The translations under genes were made by a program, and so were the position numbers. 64,000 bases of DNA. Source: Ammoniphilus oxalaticus (GTDB taxonomy: Bacteria > Bacillota > Bacilli > Aneurinibacillales > RAOX-1). The stretch spans positions 62,001 through 126,000 of the forward strand of contig NZ_MCHY01000011.1 in NCBI RefSeq assembly GCF_003609605.1. The letters are read 5' to 3'. Below, piece by piece: positions 59,307-64,000 of this stretch (the stretch's first letter is position 1; each line of letters begins with the position of its first letter). The notes under the pieces are model-generated. The model saw only the letters and a list, made by a program, of their open reading frames with translations. It was not told the DNA's origin and searched no databases.

Positions 59307-61355
59307 TTATTTTACGTGTTCAATCTTAACCGCGCACGCTTTATACTCAGCTGTTCCAGCTAGCGGGCATGTAGCGTTAAGCGTCAGTCTATTTGTATCA
59401 GCTTGATCTGGGAAGTGGAACGTCATGAACACAAGACCGCGCGGGTTTTTGTCCGTCACTTTAATCTTGGTCACTACTTCTCCTCGACGCGAGCTTACTT
59501 TTACTGGATCACCATCTTTGAAGTTAAACGCAGTCGCGTCTTCTTCATTGATTTCTAAAGCTTCATACGGATCTCTTACTTTTTTATAGTCAGAAGTTTG
59601 AACACCCGTATTGTAGAACTCTAGACGACGTCCTGTAGTTAGCGTTAGAGGATACTCCTCGTCCGGCAACTCTGCTGGCGGCTGGTGGCGGACCGGCGTG
59701 AATTGAGCTTTCATTCCGACTTCGTCTTCCCACAGACGAGTATGCAGGAATTCTGTGCCAGGATCCGACTCATCATAGCAAGGCCATTGGATTCCAGCTT
59801 CATCTAAACGCTTATACGAAATGCCCCCAAAAATCGGAGCTAAGCTACGGATTTCATTCCAAACATCTTCCGCTGATTCATAGTTCCAGTTCGCTCCCAT
59901 ACGGTTCGCAATGTCTTGAACGATGAAGTGATCTTGTTTCGCTTGACCTGGAGGCGTTATTGCCGGACGAACGCGTTGAACGCGGCGCTCAGAGTTTGTT
60001 ACCGTCCCGTCATTTTCAGCCCAACCAGCAGCAGGCAACACGACATCTGCCATTTCAGCTGTCTTTGTCATTAAGATCTCTTGAACAACCATGATATCAA
60101 GACCCTTTAGCACTTCTTCAACATGATTTGCATCCGCGTCAGATTGAACTGGGTTCTCTCCAATTACATACAAAGCTTTAATTTCTTTTGCTTCCATCGC
60201 TTCAATCATTTGCGTTAAGTTTAAGCCGATCTTATCAGGAAGCGGCGTTCCCCATTTTTCTGAGAATAGTTTGTGAGCCTCTTCATCATCCCATTCCCAT
60301 CCGCCAACAAGACGGTTAGGCAACGCGCCCATATCTCCGCCGCCTTGCACGTTGTTTTGTCCGCGCAGCGGGTTAACGCCTGAACCATACTTTCCTACGT
60401 GACCCGTTAGGATCGCAAGGTTAATAAGTGAGAATACGTTCTCTGTTCCCTTTTGGTGTTCTGTAATTCCAAGCGTCCAGCAAATGATTGCTTTATCAGC
60501 TGTCGCATATAGACGAGCCACTTCACGGATGTCATCCGCTGGCACGCCTGTTAATTCTTCCGCGTACTCTGGCGTGTACTCTTCAACCAACTCTTTGTAC
60601 GCTTCAAAATCGAACGTTGCTCGCTCGATAAACGCTTTGTTTTCTAAACCTTCTTTTATAATAACGTGACCCATTGCGTTAGCAAGCGCAATATCGTAAC
60701 CTACCCTAACAGGCAACCACTTATGAGCCATTCTTGTTTGCGTAATTTCGCGTGGGTCAATAACGATCATCTTAGCGTCATTATTTCGAATTCCTCTTCG
60801 CATATGGTTAAAGATAATTGGGTGGCACTCTTGCGTGTTACTTCCCCAAGCAATAATCACATCCGTGTTTTCCAATTCATCATAGGACGTTGTTGCAGCG
60901 CCTTGACCAAATACAGTCACCAGACCGGTGACACTTGGAGCGTGTCAAGTACGATTACAGCTGTCGATGTTGTTCGTGCCAATTACTTGACGCATAAACT
61001 TCCCAGCTAAGAAGTTTAATTCGTTTGTTGAACGTGAAGAACTAAAGCAGCCAAATGCGTCAGGCCCATGCTCTTCTTTGATCGCGTTAAAACGTTCAGC
61101 GATATAATCTAAAGCCTCATCCCAAGATACAGGTGTAAGCTCGCCATTCTTGCGAACCATTGGATCTTTTATACGCTTATCACTGTATACATAACCCCAG
61201 CCTAAGGCCCCTTTGACACAAGTTTCCCCATGGCTGGATGGGTTATCTCTGTTACCTCTAACTCTGGAGATCTTTTCTTCTTCCACCTGAACTGTTAAAC
61301 CACAGCCAGTACCACAAAAGCTACAAATGGTATTAACTTCATGAGTTGCGCTCAT
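59307..61355 (-). CDS. fdhA: Selenocysteine-containing formate dehydrogenase, alpha subunit
   Basis: This is one 682-residue molybdopterin oxidoreductase read through an in-frame TGA (60947-60945, codon 137). The N-terminal [4Fe-4S] cysteines are 11, 14, 18 and 46 (CSFCGTGCG, ETCVKG). Around the TGA the protein reads DSCNRT-U-HAPSVTGL, where formate dehydrogenases have Sec or Cys next to the catalytic His. Both halves join without frame change and match FdhF-type proteins (E. coli FdhF 715 residues, Sec140). It lacks the extra N-terminal ferredoxin domains of the YrhE type, so the electron acceptor is unknown and no beta subunit is adjacent. The GGAGGGG site fixes the ATG at 61355. It oxidises formate to CO2, cytosolic. 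Confidence 0.92.
60916..60947 (-). promoter_or_regulatory. Bacterial SECIS element with UGA Sec codon
   Basis: The TGA at 60947-60945 is followed by 18 bases and then a GGTCT loop (60926-60922). The loop is closed by a perfect 6-bp stem GTCACC/GGTGAC (60932-60927 with 60921-60916). The GGUCU loop and its distance from UGA equal those I recall for E. coli fdhF. SelB bound here would insert selenocysteine. Confidence 0.9.
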
Positions 61356-62266
61356 TCAGTTCCCCTCCATAAATTTTATTTTATTTTCCATTTCTACTAT
61401 TCGCTATATTCCGAGAAAATCCTTCCGCCTAATAAATTCTTTTATTACTTTTTGCGGAAATTCGTTTTTTCTAGACATCGCCTAAACGAAATACGCTTCT
61501 TCTTAAGGTAGAATGGAATGATCTCTACAAACAATCGCAGAAGTTATTTTTATTGATGTTAGAACGACTGTTTCTTTCTAAGCCTTAGTTACGTGAAATA
61601 GAGTTCATCAGTGTTATCGCGCGACTTTTTCTTAGCCTCAACGCCCTAACTTCCTTTTGGATGGTATGTCGAAATCGTTCATTATGATTTTATATAATCG
61701 AAATAAGAAAAAACAGTCCAATTGATTTTCACTATTTCACGGTTCGTTATTTGTGTGTTTGTATTACATGACTTAGGATGCGCGGATCTCTTCTTATATA
61801 TAAGAAACAAATTAGCTTTCCTCCGCAAACTCCTAAGCTATTGCAAAACCACCTCCACTGCTTACAACTCCATCCTAGTTATAATTTTAACACAAATCAG
61901 AAAGTTAAAATATAAAGAAACTTCTGGAAGTCGGCTATTTGACAAGCTAAGTTTGTTTTGGTGCTTTGTCCTTTAATTTGTTGCGATAATCCATAACACT
62001 GATTTACGAGACTCAAGATAGTTTCTATATATAACATAGGATAACACTATTTTGGGTGTTCTGACAATGGGTACTGTCACTTATCTGTAACAAAAGTTAC
62101 TGCAAAAACATTTATTATTACAATATTATGCATACTTCACGAAAAAAATTGATTACCTCCAGGTATCTGAAATAATATCTTAAAAATGCGTTAGATTGGT
62201 TTAAACTTCTTTTTTATCATGTTAAGATGGATGCAGACCATTAAAATTAATGGAAAGGGAGCTGAT
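61356..62266. other. Long A/T-rich gene-poor interval upstream of fdhA
   Basis: I see no convincing gene or tRNA. A TTCCGCCTAA motif at 61423-61432, 68 bases before fdhA, repeats the one upstream of frc. An 84-codon plus-strand frame at 61722 lacks a ribosome site and recognisable sequence. The fdhA promoter should lie within about 61400-61560; a SigH-like AAGGATTT/GCGAAT pair is visible near 61420-61400 but is weak evidence. Confidence 0.5.
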
Positions 62267-62566
62267 ATGATGTTCGAATGTATCTGGTGCGGGGAAAGAA
62301 AGGCTACAAGCGCCAAAAAAGATTGTCAATGGATTGAGCCCGGCGGTATAGATGTTGTACTTGTTACCGACGTGCCCGCAATTGATTGTCAAAGCTGCCA
62401 AGACGTTTATATTGATGACCAGCTAAACGCGGAAATAGAACAGGCATTAAACACGGTTGATTTAGACAAACTAGGCTTTCGTTTCTCTTATGATGAGTTA
62501 ACAAACGCTCCAAAGATGAACATCTTTGAATTATATAGTAGCGGCGCGTCATTCAAATGTCCTTAA
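62267..62566 (+). CDS. YokU-like zinc-finger protein
   Basis: This protein of about 99 residues has CIWCGERKAT at the N-terminus and IDCQSCQDVYIDDQL (about 45), a C-x2-C...C-x2-C zinc ribbon as in YokU/YgiT-type proteins. The ATG at 62267 or the adjacent one at 62270 follows AGGGAG. A 16-codon upstream extension is unlikely. It is monocistronic with a terminator. MqsA-like antitoxins share this finger, but no toxin gene is adjacent. Confidence 0.7.
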   Translation: MMFECIWCGERKATSAKKDCQWIEPGGIDVVLVTDVPAIDCQSCQDVYIDDQLNAEIEQALNTVDLDKLGFRFSYDELTNAPKMNIFELYSSGASFKCP

Positions 62567-62574
62567 GCGATAGC

Positions 62575-62611
62575 AGACTGTCCCTCATTAGAAGTGGGGC
62601 GGTCTTTTTTT
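62575..62611 (+). terminator. Terminator of the YokU-like gene
   Basis: AGACTG and CGGTCT with inner CCC/GGG pairs form a stem followed by TTTTTTT. Confidence 0.75.
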
Positions 62612-62691
62612 GTTTTTTTAACTTCATTATTTCACATTCACGAATCTGACATATTTACAGTGTCTATACATTTAATTCAAGCATTAACAAT

Positions 62692-62719
62692 TTGGTAAAG
62701 TCCTTTAATGTGATATACT
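62692..62719 (+). promoter_or_regulatory. Candidate promoter of hemQ
   Basis: TTGGTA (62692-62697) and TATACT (62714-62719) are 16 bp apart, about 36 bases before the hemQ GTG. Confidence 0.45.
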
Positions 62720-62754
62720 GAATATTAGAATAGAATTGAGAGGAGTGTTGCTCT

Positions 62755-63540
62755 GTGAGTCAAGGACGCGGGCATGGACAAGCTCAAAGCGAAGGACAAG
62801 GTCAAGGCGTTAAAACACTAGAAGGTTGGTACGCCCTTCATGACTTTAGAACAATTGATTGGAACGCTTGGAAAGCGCTCTCGGAAGAAGATCGCGCCCG
62901 AGCAAAGGATGAGTTAATTTCGCTTATGGGCGAATGGTCAAATGTTGGGGAACAAAAGCAAGGCAGTACAGCCGTATATACCTGTATCGGGCATAAAGCT
63001 GACTTAACATTTATGCATTTACGCCCAACCTTAGCGGAATTGGATGAATTAGAAAACGCATTTAACAAAACATTATTAGCTGAAGTGACGATCCCAAGCT
63101 ACTCTTATGTCTCAGTTGTTGAACTAAGTACATATATAGACGCAAACGTGGATCCAGAAACTGATCCTTACATTCAAGGTAGATTAAAACCAAACTTGCC
63201 GAAAACACAATACATTAATTTCTATCCAATGAACAAAAAACGAGATGGAAATGACAACTGGTTCATGCTCCCATTGGAAGATCGCGCCAGGATGATGAGA
63301 GACCACGGCATGATCGGACGAAAGTACGCAGGACGAGTGACACAGGTTATTTCAGGTTCTGTCGGCTTAGATGATTGGGAGTGGGGCGTAACCTTGTTCG
63401 CGGACGATCCCGTCGTATTCAAACATTTGATCTATGAAATGAGATTTGATGAAGCGAGCGCGCGTTATGGGGAATTCGGAACGTTCTTTGTTGGAAGTCG
63501 TTTAGATCCAGAATCACTCTCAAGTTACTTAGAAGTATAA
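62755..63540 (+). CDS. hemQ: Coproheme decarboxylase HemQ (ChdC)
   Basis: This 261-residue chlorite dismutase-fold enzyme converts coproheme III to heme b, the last step of the Gram-positive heme pathway. The catalytic Tyr lies in INFYPMNKKR and the heme-ligand His in MMRDHGMIGRKYAGRV. A Gly/Gln-rich N-terminal tail of about 20 residues precedes the fold. The GTG at 62755 follows GAGGAG. Its product feeds CtaB, encoded earlier in the window. Confidence 0.94.
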   Translation: MSQGRGHGQAQSEGQGQGVKTLEGWYALHDFRTIDWNAWKALSEEDRARAKDELISLMGEWSNVGEQKQGSTAVYTCIGHKADLTFMHLRPTLAELDELENAFNKTLLAEVTIPSYSYVSVVELSTYIDANVDPETDPYIQGRLKPNLPKTQYINFYPMNKKRDGNDNWFMLPLEDRARMMRDHGMIGRKYAGRVTQVISGSVGLDDWEWGVTLFADDPVVFKHLIYEMRFDEASARYGEFGTFFVGSRLDPESLSSYLEV

Positions 63541-63550
63541 ATTAATGAAA

Positions 63551-63600
63551 AGGCTGATTATAAAGTTTCCTTGAAACGGACTTTATAAACAGCCTTTTTT
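63551..63600. terminator. Terminator between hemQ and convergent gene
   Basis: GGCTG-TATAAAGT and ACTTTATA-CAGCC pair with a 2-nt mismatch, followed by TTTTTTT on the plus strand. Confidence 0.85.
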
Positions 63601-63602
63601 TG

Positions 63603-63896
63603 CTATAATTCATCAAATTCGTCAAGATTTACTTCATAACTCCGCTCCTGGTTCAGCATGGAGAAAGTCAATCTTGTACGTTCTATTTCCTTATTCAAGT
63701 TAATTTTAATTTCGATCGGATCTTTTAAAGATTGTTTGTCTAGGATCGATTTCATAGCTTGCAACGATTTCAACGTGAATGGCAAGGCTACGATTTCACC
63801 TCTTTGATCTGGAATATGCAGTAGTTTTTTGTTGTCGACAAAGCTTTCCACTGTATCTATCAAAAATTGAATTTGAACTGAGCTTAATTTAATCAC
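63603..63896 (-). CDS. Uncharacterised small protein
   Basis: This protein of about 97 residues is soluble, beta-rich and acidic, with VQIQFLIDTVESFVDNKK and a terminal NLDEFDEL. GGAGG lies five bases before a GTG at 63896, which I prefer to an ATG 18 codons upstream. I do not recognise a family. It is convergent with hemQ and lies near the right edge. The final 50 bases show only A/T-rich sequence. Confidence 0.6.
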   Translation of the reverse strand: MIKLSSVQIQFLIDTVESFVDNKKLLHIPDQRGEIVALPFTLKSLQAMKSILDKQSLKDPIEIKINLNKEIERTRLTFSMLNQERSYEVNLDEFDEL

Positions 63897-64000
63897 TGTT
63901 TCCTCCAACCTAGATCCCCCCTCTTCTTCCTTTCCATTGTAGCTTGCCATTTCTCATTAATCTAGTAAATCGACACAAAAAAAGGCCGAATGCTCCTATT

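Noticed and set aside
59307-61355. Formate dehydrogenase as two genes or a nonsense-mutated pseudogene
   Set aside because: The stop is TGA in the same frame at the Sec position and is followed by a SECIS-like hairpin; both halves are fully conserved.
61395-61430. SigH-type promoter for fdhA
   Set aside because: The AAGGATTT/GCGAAT match is plausible but too weak to call without transcript data, so it is only mentioned.
61722-61976. 84-codon plus-strand frame in the fdhA upstream region
   Set aside because: It has no ribosome binding site, no recognisable motif and composition typical of A/T-rich noncoding DNA.
61356-62266. A tRNA-Sec (selC) or sel gene near fdhA
   Set aside because: I looked for a long-variable-arm tRNA and for Sel proteins and saw none in the window.

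Overview
The window looks like a chromosomal segment of a spore-forming, aerobic Bacillales organism. The signs are a SigI/RsgI pair, CotF-like spore coat proteins, YunC/YunD, YusU-, YfhH- and YvyE-like proteins, a sufCDSUB operon, and T-box, S-box and TPP leaders. A complete oxalate catabolism block (oxlT, oxc, frc, fdhD, fdhA) points to an oxalotroph. An Ammoniphilus-like member of the Paenibacillaceae would fit, but that genus is my inference from gene content.

Left part (1-17.8 kb, nearly all minus strand): the start of a probable flavodoxin behind a perfect Fur-box promoter; yunD-DUF6154-yunC; the Fe-S assembly operon sufCDSUB; pckA; a small membrane protein; sigI-rsgI, whose anti-sigma factor carries a long Lys/Glu repeat tail; gcvH; a DUF2797 gene; an MFS gene joined to an amino-acid ABC ATPase; and ctaB.

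Middle part (17.8-46 kb): a proline T-box leader drives proB-proA-proC. A P-loop/Asp23-like fusion, two spore coat genes and small conserved genes follow. Then come ispH, a DUF2759 gene, yvyE, ald, an MFS exporter, a secreted oligoendopeptidase F, and two thiamine transcription units, each with its own TPP riboswitch and terminator: tenI-thiS-thiG-thiF, and tenA-thiZ-thiX-thiY. Next are moaA-DUF1294, and metH behind a SAM-I riboswitch. An IS1595-type protein without its catalytic core and an HTH/coiled-coil protein follow.

Right part (45.7-64 kb): an iclR regulator lies divergent from acnA with palindromes between them, followed by pxpB-pxpC-pxpA and a beta-carbonic anhydrase. The oxalate block comes next. 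OxlT imports oxalate in exchange for formate. Frc makes oxalyl-CoA, and Oxc decarboxylates it to formyl-CoA. Formate is then oxidised by a molybdenum formate dehydrogenase that needs FdhD and, from moaA, molybdenum cofactor. Carbonic anhydrase would handle the CO2. YokU- and HemQ-like genes close the window.

The strongest observation is that the formate dehydrogenase gene is split by an in-frame TGA exactly at the catalytic selenocysteine position. A perfect SECIS-like hairpin with a GGUCU loop follows at the correct distance. I therefore read 59307-61355 as one intact 682-residue selenoprotein gene and not as a pseudogene.
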